This document shows, in pieces, positions 13,909 to 23,217 of a stretch of DNA of 64,000 bases. The DNA comes from Gordius sp. MW1 (taxonomy: Eukaryota > Nematomorpha > Gordioida > Gordea > Gordiidae): assembly GCA_964036665.1 (NCBI GenBank), contig OZ038527.1, positions 13,113,835-13,177,834 of the forward strand, given 5' to 3'. The notes beneath the pieces were generated by a model that was given only the letters and a program-made list of their open reading frames with translations, did no database searches and was not told the DNA's origin. A program made the position numbers and the translations under genes. Every line of letters begins with the position of its first letter. Within the stretch, counting starts at the first letter, position 1.

Positions 13909-14261
13909 GTTTAGATTGTTTCAATATCGCTTTTTAAGCGTGTCTCCAGTTTTTGTGAAACAAGCTCTATGCGATCGTTATTTAAAGTTAATAATTTTTT
14001 ATGAATCTTCAAAAAAAAATGTTTCAAGGAATTCACCTCTGATATCGAAAATTTTCATGAGGGGTATATGGTCAAATAAAAAAGTTGAAAAAATTTTGAG
14101 GTCGAAAAAAATATTTTTTTTCATATTCTTTTGGAAGGGGGCTGAAAAAATCTTTAAAAGTTCGTAAATATTCTTAGAATTATGTCCTTGTTAGGATCTC
14201 GATAAGAATTTTTGCACGGGGGGAAGTTTTAGATTGAGAGAAATTAAAATTTTCGTGTTGC
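13909..14261 (+). repeat. Hybrid monomer a/c at the end of the 9-mer domain
   Basis: The monomer starts as type a (gtctccag, gatcgttatt, gaatcttc, cttttggaaggg) but ends with gaattatgtcc, ggatctcg and ttttgcacgg, and is followed by gtttcattatcg, all features of the c-to-d junction. Types b and c have thus been skipped. It marks the right edge of the regular 9-mer domain. Confidence 0.8.
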
Positions 14262-16712
14262 GTTTAGATTGTTTCATTATCGCTTTTTAAGCGTGTCTCT
14301 AGTTTTTGTGAAACAAGCTCTATGCGATCGTGATTTAAAGTTAATAATTTTTGATGAGTCTTCAAAAAAAATTTTTTTCAGGGAATTCACCTCTGATATC
14401 GAAAATTTTCATGGGGGGTATATGGTCAAATAAAAAAGTTGAAAAAATTTTGAGGTCGAAAAAAATATTTTTTTTCATATTCTTTTAAAAGGGGGCTGAA
14501 AAAATCTTTAAAAGTTCGTAAATATTCTTAGAATTATGTCCTTGTTAGGATCTCGATAAGAATTTTTTCACGGGGGGAAGTTTTAGATTGAGAGAAATTA
14601 AAATTTTCGTGTTGCGTTTAGATTGTTTCAATATCGCTTTTTAAGCGTGTCTCTAGTTTTTGTGAAACAAGCTCTATGTGATCGTGATTTAAAGTTAATA
14701 ATTTTTGATGAATGATCAAAAAATTTTTTTTTCACGGAATTCACCTCTGATATCGAAAATTTTCATGAGTGGTATATGGTTGAACAAAAAAGTTGAAAAA
14801 ATTTGGAGGTCAAAATAATATTTTTTTTTCATATTCTTTCGAAAGGGGGCTGAAAAAATCTTTAAAAGTTCGTAAATATTCTTAGAATTATATCCTTGTT
14901 AGGATCTCGATAAGAATTTTTGCACGGGGGGAAGTTTTAGATTGAGAGAAATTAAAATTTTCCTGTTGCGTTTAGATTGTTTCAATATCGCTTTTTAAGC
15001 GTGTCCCTAGTTTTTGTGAAACAAGCTCGATGCGATCGTGATTTAAAGTTAATAATTTTTGATGAGTCTTCAAAAAAAAATTTTTTAAAGGAGTTCCACC
15101 TCTGATATCGAAAATTTTAATGAGGGGTATATGGTCAAATAAAAAAGTTGAAAAAATTTTGAGGTCGAAAAAAATATTTTTTTTCATATTCTTTTGAAAG
15201 GGGGCTGAAAAAATCTTTAAAAGTTAGTAAATATTCTCGTTAAGAATTTTTTCACGTGGGGAAGTTTTAGATTGAGAGAAATTAAAATTTTCGTGTTGCG
15301 TTTAGATTGTTTCAATATCGCTTTTAAGCGTGTCTCTAGTTTTTGTGAAACAAGCTCTATGCGATCGTGATTTAAAGTTAATAATTTTTGATGAATAGAT
15401 CAAAAAAATTATTTTTCACGGAATTCACCTCTGATATCGAAAATTTTCATGAGGGGTATATGGTCAAACAAAAAAGTTGAAAAAATTTGAGGTCGAAAAA
15501 AATATTTTTTTTCATATTCTTTCGAAAGGGGGCTGAAAAAATCTTTAAACGTTAGTAAATATTCTTAGAATTATGTCCTTGTTAGGATCTCGATAAGAAT
15601 TTTTGCACGGGGGGAAGTTTTAGATTGAGAGAAATTAAAATTTTCTTGTTGCGTTTAGATTGTTTCAATATCGCTTTTTAAGCGTGTCTCTAGTTTTTGT
15701 GAAACAAGCTCTATGCGATCGTGATTTAATAGTAATAATTTGCGATGAATGATCAAAAAAAAATTTTTTCACGGAATTGACCTCTGATATCGAAAATTTT
15801 CATGAGGGGTATATGGTTGGACAAAAAAGTTGAAAAAATTTTGAGGTCGAAAAAAATATTTATTTTCATAATCTTTCGAAAGGGGGCTGAAAAAATCTTT
15901 AAAAGTTCGTAAATATTCTTAGAATTATATCCTTGTTAGGATCTCGATAAGAATTTTTTCACGGGGGGAAGTTTTAGATTGAGAGAAATTAAAATTTTTG
16001 TGTTGCGTTTAGATTGTTTCAATATCGCTTTTTAAGCGTGTCTCTAGTTTTTGTGAAACAAGCTTATGCGATCGTGATTTAAAGTTAATAATTTTTGATG
16101 AGTCTTCAAAAAAAATTTTTTTCAAGGAATTCACCTCTGATATCGAAAATTTTCATGGGGGGTATATGGTCAAATAAAAAAGTTGAAAAATTTTGAGGTC
16201 GAAAAAAATATTTTTATTCATATACTTTTGGAAGGGGGCTGAAAAAATCTTTAAAAGTTCGTAAATATTCTTAGAATTATATCATTGTTAGGATCTCGAT
16301 AAGAATTTTTGCGCGGGGGGAAGTTTTAGATTGAGAGAAATTAAAATTTTCGTGTTGCGTTTAGATTGTTTCAATATCGCTTTTTAAGCGTGTCTCTAGT
16401 TTTTGTGAAACAAGCTCGATGCGATCGTGATTTAAAGTTAATAATTTTTGATGAGTCTTCAAAAAAAATTTTTTTCAAGGAATTCACCTCTGATATCGAA
16501 AATTTTTATGGGGGGTATATGGTCAAATAAAAAAGTTGAAAAAATTTTGGGGTCGAAAAAAATATTTTTTTTCATATTCTTTTGGAAGGGGGCTGAAAAA
16601 ATCTTTAAAAGTTCGTAAATATTCTTAGAATTATGTCCTTGTTAGGATCTCGATAAGAATTTTTTCTCGGAGGGAAATTTTAGATTGAGAGAAATTAAAG
16701 TTTTCGTGTTGC
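14262..16712 (+). repeat. Diverged monomer island without clear HOR
   Basis: Seven monomers (14262, 14616, 14970, 15300, 15653, 16007, 16359) carry many private changes: tatgtgatcg near 14676, gtccctag and gctcgatgcg in the 14970 monomer, gagttccacc near 15092, aatagatc near 15396, ggaattgacc near 15774, ataatctttcg near 15868. The 14970 monomer is only 330 bp because about 25 bp between two tct triplets is missing near 15237. Private changes and damage are what older, less homogenised satellite at the margin of an active array usually shows. Confidence 0.8.
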
Positions 16713-16940
16713 GTTTAGATTGTTTCAATATCGCTTTTGGGGGTATATGGTCAAATAAAAAAGTTGAAAAAATTTTGACGTCGAAAAAAATATTTTTTTT
16801 CATATTCTTTTGGAAGGGGGCTGAAAAAATCTTTAAAAGTTCGTAAATATTCTTAGAATTATGTCCTTGTTAGGATCTCGATAAGAATTTTTGCACGGGG
16901 GGAAGTTTTAGATTGAGAGAAATTAAAATTTTTGAGTTGC
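16713..16940 (+). repeat. Truncated monomer, 228 bp
   Basis: After only the first ~26 bp the sequence jumps from tatcgctttt to gggggtatatgg near 16738. About 126 bp is gone, including CGATCG, the A/T tract, EcoRI and EcoRV. This is the most damaged monomer in the window and sits exactly at the border between the diverged island and block X. Confidence 0.92.
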
Positions 16941-19741
16941 GTTTAGATTGTTTCAATATCGCTTTTTAAGCGTGTCTCTAGTTTTTGTGAAACAAGCTCT
17001 ATGCGATCGTGATTTAAAGTTAATAATTTTTGATGAATGATCAAAAAAAAATTTTTTCACGGAATTCACCTCTGATATCGAAAATTTTTATGAGTGGTAT
17101 ATGGTTGAACAAAAAAGTTGAAAAAATTTTGAGGTCAAAATAAAATTTTTTTTTCATATTCTCTTGAAAGCTGGCTGAAAAAATCTTTAAAAGTTCGTAA
17201 ATATTCTTAGAATTATATCCTTGTTAGAATCTCGAAAAGAATTTTTGCACGGGGGGAAGTTTTAGATTGAGAGAAATTAAAATTTTCGTGTTGCGTTTAG
17301 ATTGCTTCAATATCGCTTTTTAAGCGTGTCTCTAGTTTTTGTGAAACAAGCTCTATGCGATCGTGATTTAAAGTTAATAATTCTTGATGAATGATCCAAA
17401 AAAATTTTTTTCACGGAATTCACCTCTGATATCGAAAATTTTCATGAGTGGTATATGGTTGAACAAAAAAGTTGAAAAAATTTTGAGGTCGAAAAAAATA
17501 TTTTTTTTCATATTCTTTTGAAAGGGGTCTCAAAAAATCTTTGAAAGTTAGTAAATATTCTTAGCATTATGTCCTTGTTAGGTCTCGATAAGAATTTTTT
17601 CACGGGGGGAAGTTTTAGATTGAGAGAAATTAAAATTTTCGTGTTGCGTTTAGATTGTTTCAATATCGCTTTTTAAGCGTGTCTCCAGTTTTTGTGAAAC
17701 AAGCTCTATGCGATCGTTATTTAAAGTTAATAATTTTTGATGAATCTTCAAAAAAATTTTTTTTCAAGGAATTCACCTCTGATATCGAAAATTTTCATGA
17801 GGGGTATATGGTCAAATAAAAAAGTTGAAAAAATTTTGAGGTCGAAAAAAATATTTTTTTTCATATTCTTTTGCAAGGAGGCTTAAAAAATCTTTAAAAG
17901 TTCGTAAATATTCTTAGAATTATATCCTTGTTAGGATCTCTATAAGAATTTTTGCACGGGGGGAAGTTTTAGATTGAGAGAAATTAAAATTTTCGTGTTG
18001 CGTTTAGATTGTTTTGTTTCAATATCGCTTTTTAAGCGTGTCTCTAGTTTTTGTGAAACAAGCTCTATGCGATCGTGATTTAAAGTTAATAATTCTTGAT
18101 GAATGATCAAAAAAAAATTTTTTCACGGAATTCACCTCTGATATCGAAAATTTTCAAAAAGTTGAAAAAATTGAGGTCGAAAAAAATATTTTTTTTCATA
18201 TTCTTTTGAAAGGGGGCTGAAAAAATCTTTGAAAATTAGTAAATATTCTTAGCATTATGTCCTTGTTAGGATCTCGATAAGAATTTTTTCACGGGGGGAA
18301 GTTTTAGATTGAGAGAAATTAAAATTTTCGTGTTGCGTTTAGATTGTTTCAATATCGCTTTTTAAGCGTGTCTCCAGTTTTTGTGAAACAAGCTCTATGC
18401 GATCGTTATTTAAAGTTAATAATTTTTGATGAATCTTCAAAAAAAAATATTTTTTCAAGGAATTCACCTCTGATATCGAAAATTTTCATGAGGGGTATAT
18501 GGTCAAATAAAAAGTTGAAAAAATTTTGAGGTCGAAAAAAATATTTTTTTCATATTCTTTTGAAAGGGGGCTGAAAAAATCTTTGAAAATTAGTAAATAT
18601 TCTTAGCATTATGTCCTTGTTAGGATCTCGAAAAGAATTTTTTCACGGGGGGAAGTTTTAGATTGAGAGAAATTAAAATTTTCGTGTTGCGTTTAGATTG
18701 TTTCAATATCGCTTTTTAAGCGTGTCTCTAGTTTTTGTGAAACAAGCTCTATGCGATCGTGATTTAAAGTTAATAATTTTTGATGAATGATCAAAAAAAA
18801 ATTTTTTCACGGAATTCACCTCTGATATCGAAAATTTTTAGTTGAACAAAAAAGTTGAAAAAATTTTGAGATCCCACAAAAAAATTTCTTTCATATTCTC
18901 TTGAAAGGGGGCTGAAAAAATCTTTAAAAGTTCGTAAATATTCTTAGAATTATATCCTTGTTAGGATCTCGATAAAAATTTTGGCACGGGGGGAAGTTTT
19001 AGATTGAGAGAAATTAAAATTTTCGAGTTGCGTTTAGATTGTTTCAATATCGCTTTTTAAGCGTGTCTCTAGTTTTTGTGAAACAAGCTCTATGCGATCG
19101 TGATTTAAAGTTAATAGTTTTTGATGAGTCTTCAAAAAAAAATTTTTTCAAGGAATTCACCTCTGATATCGAAAATTTTCATGGGGGGTATATGGTCAAA
19201 TAAAACAGTTGAAAAAATTTTTAGGTCGAAAAAAATATTTTTTTTCATATTCTTTTGAAAGGGGGCTGAAAAAAATCTTTAAAATTTAGTAAATATTCTT
19301 AGCATTATGTCCTTGTTAGGATCTCGATAAGAATTTTTTCACGTGGGGAAGTTTTAGATTGAGAGAAATTAAAATTTTCGTGTTGCGTTTAGATTGTTTC
19401 AATATCGCTTTTTAAGCGTGTCTCTAGTTTTTGTGAAACAAGCTCTATGCGATCGTGATTTAAAGTCAATAGTTTTTGATGAGTCTTCAAAAAAAATTTT
19501 TTTCAAGTAATTCACCTCTGATATCGAAAATTTTCATGGGGGGTATATGGTCAAATAAAAAAGTTGAAAAAATTTTGAGGTCGAAAAAAATATTTTTTTT
19601 TCATATTCTTTTAAAAGGGGGCTGAAAAAATCTTTAAAAGTTCGTAAATATTCTTAGAATTATGTCCTTGTTAGGATCTCGATAAGAATTTTTTCACGGG
19701 GGGAAGTTTTAGATTGAGAGAAATTAAAATTTTCGTGTTGC
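16941..19741 (+). repeat. Block X, copy 1
   Basis: Starts are 16941 (h), 17295 (i-like, ggggtctcaaaa), 17648 (A, gcaaggaggctt), 18002 (335 bp, gattgttttgtttc and a 20-bp deletion joining ttttca to aaaagttg), 18337 (A, one A short in aaataaaaag), 18691 (g variant with gataaaaatttt), 19032 (e variant, aaacagttg) and 19387 (f variant, cttttaaaag). The same order and almost the same lengths recur from 33322, offset 16381 falling to 16374 bp. The first five monomers also match 58315-60062. Confidence 0.85.
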
Positions 19742-21139
19742 GTTTAGATTGTTTCAATATCGCTTTTTAAGCGTGTCTCTAGTTTTTGTGAAACAAGCTC
19801 TATGCGATCGTGATTTAAAGTTAATAATTTTTGATGAATGATCAAAAAAATTTTTTTTCACGGAATTCCCCTCTGATATCGAAAATTTTCAGTTGAACAA
19901 AAAAGTTGAAAAAATTTTGAGGTCCCAAAAAAAATTTCTTTCATATTCTTTCGAAAGGGGGCTGAAAAAATCTTTAAAAGTTCGTAAATATTCTTAGAAT
20001 TATATCCTTGTTAGGATCTCTATAAGAATTTTTTCACGTGGGGAAGTTTTAGATTGAGAGAAATTAAAATTTTCGTGTTGCGTTTAGATTGTTTCAATAT
20101 CGCTTTTTAAGCGTGTCTCTAGTTTTTGTGAAACAAGCTCTATGCGATCGTGATTTAAAGTTAATAATTTTTGATGAGTCTTCAAAAAAAAATTTTTTCA
20201 AGGAATTCACGTCTGATATCGAAAATTTTCATGGGGGGTATATGGTCAAATAAAAAAGTTGAAAAAATTTTGAGGTCAAGGAAAAATTTTTTTTTCATAT
20301 TCTTTCGAAAGGGGGCTGAAAAAATCTTTAAAAGTTCGTAAATATTCTTAGAATTATATCCTTGTTAGGATCTCGATAAGAATTTTTTCACGGGGGTTTT
20401 AGATTGAGAGAAATTAAAATTTTCGTGTTGCGTTTAGATTGTTTCAATATCGCTTTTTAAGCGTGTCTCTAGTTTTTGTGAAACAAGCTCTATGCGATCG
20501 TGATTTAAAGTTAATAGTTTTTGATGAGTCTTCAAAAAAAAATTTTTTCAAGGAATTCACCTCTGATATCGAAAATTTTCATGGGGGGTATATGGTCAAA
20601 TAAAAAAGTTGAAAAAATTTTTAGGTCGAAAAAAATATTTTTTTTCATATTCTTTTGAAAGGGGGCTAAAAAAAATCTTTAAAATTTAGTAAATATTCTT
20701 AGCATTATGTCCTTGTTAGGATCTCGATAAGAATTTTTTCACGTGGGGAATTTTTAGATTGAGAGAAATTAAAATTTTCGTGTTGCGTTTAGATTGTTTC
20801 AATATCGCTTTTTAAGCGTGTCTCTAGTTTTTGTGAAACAAGCTCTATGCGATCGTGATTTAAAGTCAATAGTTTTTATGAGTCTTCAAAAAAAATTTTT
20901 TTCAAGTAATTCACCTCTGATATCGAAAATTTTCATGGGGGGTATATGGTCAAATAAAAAAGTTGAAAAAATTTTGAGGTCGAAAAAAATATTTTTTTTC
21001 ATATTCTTTTGGAAGGGGGCTAAAAAAATCTTAAAAAGTTCGTAAATATTCTTAGAATAATATCCTTGTTAGGATCTCGATAAGAATTATGGCACGGGGG
21101 GAAGTTTTAGATTGAGAGAAATTAAAATTTTCGTGTTGC

Positions 21140-21479
21140 GTTTAGATTGTTTCAATATCGCTTTTTAAGCGTGTCTCTAGTTTTTGTGAAACAAGCTCTA
21201 TGCGATCGTGATTTAAAGTTAATAATTTTTGATGAATGATCAAAAAAATTTTTTTTCACGGAATTCACCTCTGATATCGAAAATTTTTAGTTGAACAAAA
21301 AAGTTGAAAAAATTTTGAGATCCCAAAAAAAATTTCTTTCATATTCTCTTGAAAGGGGGCTGAAAAAATCTTTAAAAGTTCGTAAATATTCTTAGAATTA
21401 TATCCTTGTTAGGATCTCGATAAGAATTTTGGCACGGGGGGAAGTTTTAGATTGAGAGAAATTAAAATTTTCGAGTTGC
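21140..21479 (+). repeat. Reference monomer, class B' (type g), 340 bp
   Basis: This class B monomer lacks about 13 bp: ttttcatgagtggtatatgg is reduced so that tttttag runs directly into ttgaacaaaa. Other type g tags are gagatccc, ctcttgaaaggg, ttttggcacgg and the change cgtg to cgag just before the next core. The same type is at 6915, 9713, 12866, 18691 (variant), 24616, 28092, 30170, 35065 (variant), 39603 (variant), 42050, 48297, 54481, 57975 and 61462. The near-constant 340 bp spacing makes B' monomers easy to follow through the array. A second B' form (type b) has cagttgaac, ggtccc and ctttcgaaag instead. Confidence 0.93.
21402..21415. other. Dyad atcct-tgtt-aggat (hairpin-capable)
   Basis: A perfect 5-bp inverted repeat with a 4-nt loop lies in the variable half of many monomers. 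It is intact in types b, g and f, weakened where the first arm begins gtcct, and broken in types a and i (ggtctcg) and in type h (agaatc). Because the changes follow monomer type, they are inherited class markers rather than random damage. Confidence 0.5.
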
Positions 21480-21565
21480 GTTTAGATTGTTTCAATATCG
21501 CTTTTTAAGCGTGTCTCTAGTTTTTGTGAAACAAGCTCTATGCGATCGTGATTTAAAGTTAATAA
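21445..21565 (+). other. Conserved core of the monomer (example copy)
   Basis: About 120 bp running from ttttagattgag to gatttaaagttaataa is nearly the same in every monomer and class. The remaining ~230 bp carries almost all class-defining changes. Rare core variants are gattgcttc (types h/i junction), gtctccag, gatcgttatt, a tttgt insertion giving gattgttttgtttc, and single changes at 14679, 31940 and 47255. Concentrated conservation could reflect a bound protein, as with the CENP-B box of alpha satellite, or simply homogenisation by conversion. The sequence alone cannot separate these. It is shown here for one monomer; the same core lies around every monomer start. Confidence 0.7.
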
Positions 21566-21833
21566 TTTTTGATGAATGATCAAAAAAAAATTTTTTCACG
21601 GAATTCACCTCTGATATCGAAAATTTTCATGAGTGGTATATGGTTGAACAAAAAAGTTGAAAAAATTTTGAGGTCAAAATAAAATTTTTTTTTCATATTC
21701 TCTTGAAAGCTGGCTGAAAAAATCTTTAAAAGTTCGTAAATATTCTTAGAATTATATCCTTGTTAGAATCTCGATAAGAATTTTTGCACGGGGGGAAGTT
21801 TTAGATTGAGAGAAATTAAAATTTTCGTGTTGC
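21480..21833 (+). repeat. Reference monomer, class B (type h), 354 bp
   Basis: This is a full-length class B monomer. In order it holds the conserved core with the cgctt-ttt-aagcg dyad (21499-21511), CGATCG (21543-21548), the class B tag gaatgatc, an A9T6 tract (21582-21596), EcoRI GAATTC (21601-21606), EcoRV GATATC (21613-21618), the palindrome gaaaattttc (21619-21628), gagtggtatatgg, ttgaacaaaa, a second A/T-rich stretch, ctcttgaaagctgg (specific to type h), and agaatctcgataag leading to the G-run before the next core. Type h also occurs at 7255, 10054, 13202, 16941, 24956, 28432, 30510, 33322, 37146, 42390, 48637, 58315 and 61802. It has no open reading frame of note. Confidence 0.95.
21499..21511. 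other. Core dyad cgctt-ttt-aagcg (hairpin-capable)
   Basis: A perfect 5-bp inverted repeat with a 3-nt loop sits 19 bp into the monomer and is present in nearly all copies. Exceptions seen: cgcattttaagcg (about 37871, 43115, 49362), a one-base shorter loop at about 15318, a gctt duplication at about 54146, CG to CA at about 47255, and aagcttg at about 31940. Short dyads of this kind are common protein-binding or cruciform-prone sites in satellites; no function is shown here. Confidence 0.6.
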
Positions 21834-22003
21834 GTTTAGATTGCTTCAATATCGCTTTTTAAGCGTGTCTCTAGTTTTTGTGAAACAAGCTCTATGCGAT
21901 CGTGATTTAAAGTTAATAATTCTTGATGAATGATCAAAAAAAAAATTTTTCACGGAATTCACCTCTGATATCGAAAATTTTCATGAGTGGTATATGGTTG
22001 AAC

Positions 22004-22047
22004 AAAAAAGTTGAAAAAATTTTGAGGTCGAAAAAAATATTTTTTTT
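22004..22047. other. Partly phased A/T tracts (example copy), likely bent DNA
   Basis: Within one monomer there are A6 at 22004-22009, A6 followed by T4 at 22014-22023, A7 at 22031-22037 and T8 at 22040-22047. The first two tracts start 10 bp apart, and the later pair is again about 9-10 bp apart, close to the helical repeat. A-tracts phased this way are known to curve DNA. The same arrangement is in most monomers, with tract lengths varying by one or two bases. Confidence 0.55.
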
Positions 22048-22186
22048 CATATTCTTTTGAAAGGGGGCTGAAAAAATCTTTGAAAGTTAGTAAATATTCT
22101 TAGCATTATGTCCTTGTTAGGTCTCGATAAGAATTTTTTCACGGGGGGAAGTTTTAGATTGAGAGAAATTAAAATTTTCGTGTTGC

Positions 22187-22538
22187 GTTTAGATTGTTTC
22201 AATATCGCTTTTTAAGCGTGTCTCCAGTTTTTGTGAAACAAGCTCTATGCGATCGTTATTTAAAGTTAATAATTTTTTATGAATCTTCAAAAAAAAATGT
22301 TTCAAGGAATTCACCTCTGATATCGAAAATTTTCATGAGGGGTATATGGTCAAATAAAAAAGTTGAAAAAATTTTGAGGTCGAAAAAAATATTTTTTTTC
22401 ATATTCTTTTGGAAGGGGGCTGAAAAAATCTTTAAAAGTTCGTAAATATTCTTAGCATTATGTCCTTGTTAGGTCTCGATAAGAATTTTTTCACGGGGGG
22501 AAGTTTTAGATTGAGAGAAATTAAAATTTTCGTGTTGC
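22187..22538 (+). repeat. Reference monomer, class A (type a), 352 bp
   Basis: This class A monomer has the tags gtctccag, gatcgttatt, gaatcttc, atgtttcaagg, gaggggtatatgg, tcaaataaaa, cttttggaaggg, gcattatgtcc and ggtctcg. The last tag lacks the 'gat' that completes the atcct-tgtt-aggat dyad of other types. Type a is the phase marker of the 9-mer domain (2012, 4810, 7962, 10761, 13909) and recurs at 25663, 29139 and 31218. A TTG-started frame of 83 codons stays open across it because of its particular indels; I read that as chance (see rejected items). Confidence 0.93.
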
Positions 22539-22744
22539 GTTTAGATTGTTTCAATATCGCTTTTTAAGCGTGTCTCCAGTTTTTGTGAAACAAGCTCTAT
22601 GCGATCGTGATTTAAAGTTAATAATTTTTGATGAATGATCAAAAAAAAATTTTTTCACGGAATTCACCTCTGATATCGAAAATTTTCAGTTGAACAAAAA
22701 AGTTGAAAAAATTTTGAGGTCCCAAAAAAAATTTCTTTCATATT

Positions 22745-22754
22745 CTTTCGAAAG
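22745..22754. other. Palindrome CTTTCGAAAG versus CTTTTGAAAG alleles
   Basis: In type b and d monomers the segment before the G-run is a perfect 10-bp palindrome with a central CpG. In other types the same position reads cttttgaaag, ctcttgaaag, cttttggaag, cttttgcaag or cttttaaaag. The allele tracks monomer type through all HOR domains and is a convenient marker for typing. Confidence 0.55.
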
Positions 22755-23217
22755 GGGGCTGAAAAAATCTTTAAAAGTTCGTAAATATTCTTAGAATTAT
22801 ATCCTTGTTAGGATCTCGATAAGAATTTTGGCACGGGGGGAAGTTTTAGATTGAGAGAAATTAAAATTTTCGAGTTGCGTTTAGATTGTTTCAATATCGC
22901 TTTTTAAGCGTGTCTCTAGTTTTTGTGAAACAAGCTCTATGCGATCGTGATTTAAAGTTAATAATTTTTGATGAATGATCAAAAAAATTTTTTTCACGGA
23001 ATTCACCTCTGATATCGAAAATTTTCAGTTGAACAAAAAAGTTGAAAAAATTTTGAGGTCGAAAAAAATATTTTTTTTCATATTCTTTTGGAAGGGGGCT
23101 GAAAAAATCTTTAAAAGTTCGTAAATATTCTTAGCATTATGTCCTTGTTAGGTCTCGATAAGAATTTTTTCACGGGGGGAAGTTTTAGATTGAGAGAAAT
23201 TAAAATTTTCGTGTTGC

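Larger units (their letters stand above)
19742..23217 (+). repeat. 10-mer HOR, copy 1 of 3 (3476 bp)
   Basis: Starts are 19742 b, 20082 c/d, 20432 e, 20787 f, 21140 g, 21480 h, 21834 i, 22187 a, 22539 b/g, 22879 b/a. Compared with the 9-mer, c and d are fused and two extra B' monomers are present. One (22539) has a b front with a g tail (ttttggcacgg, cgag). The other (22879, 339 bp) has a b front with an a tail (gcattatgtcc, ggtctcg). The first monomer has gtctctag where the later copies have gtctccag, which places the amplification breakpoint near 19780-19850. Confidence 0.92.

Noticed and set aside
14972..15187. Reverse-strand frames of 60-71 codons (also near 37512, 42756, 45206, 49003, 51453, 57622)
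   Set aside because: They are chance openings on the opposite strand of the same repeat, overlap the forward frames, and are rich in K/F/I as expected of A/T tracts.
21421..21460. CENP-B box in the segment around cacggggggaag or ttttcgtgttgcg
   Set aside because: Neither strand fits the essential TTCG, A and CGGG positions at the required spacing. A different binding site in the core remains possible.
21630..21645. TATA-like ggtatatgg as a promoter
   Set aside because: It is deleted in class B' and several short forms, and no other promoter element or transcript evidence is present.
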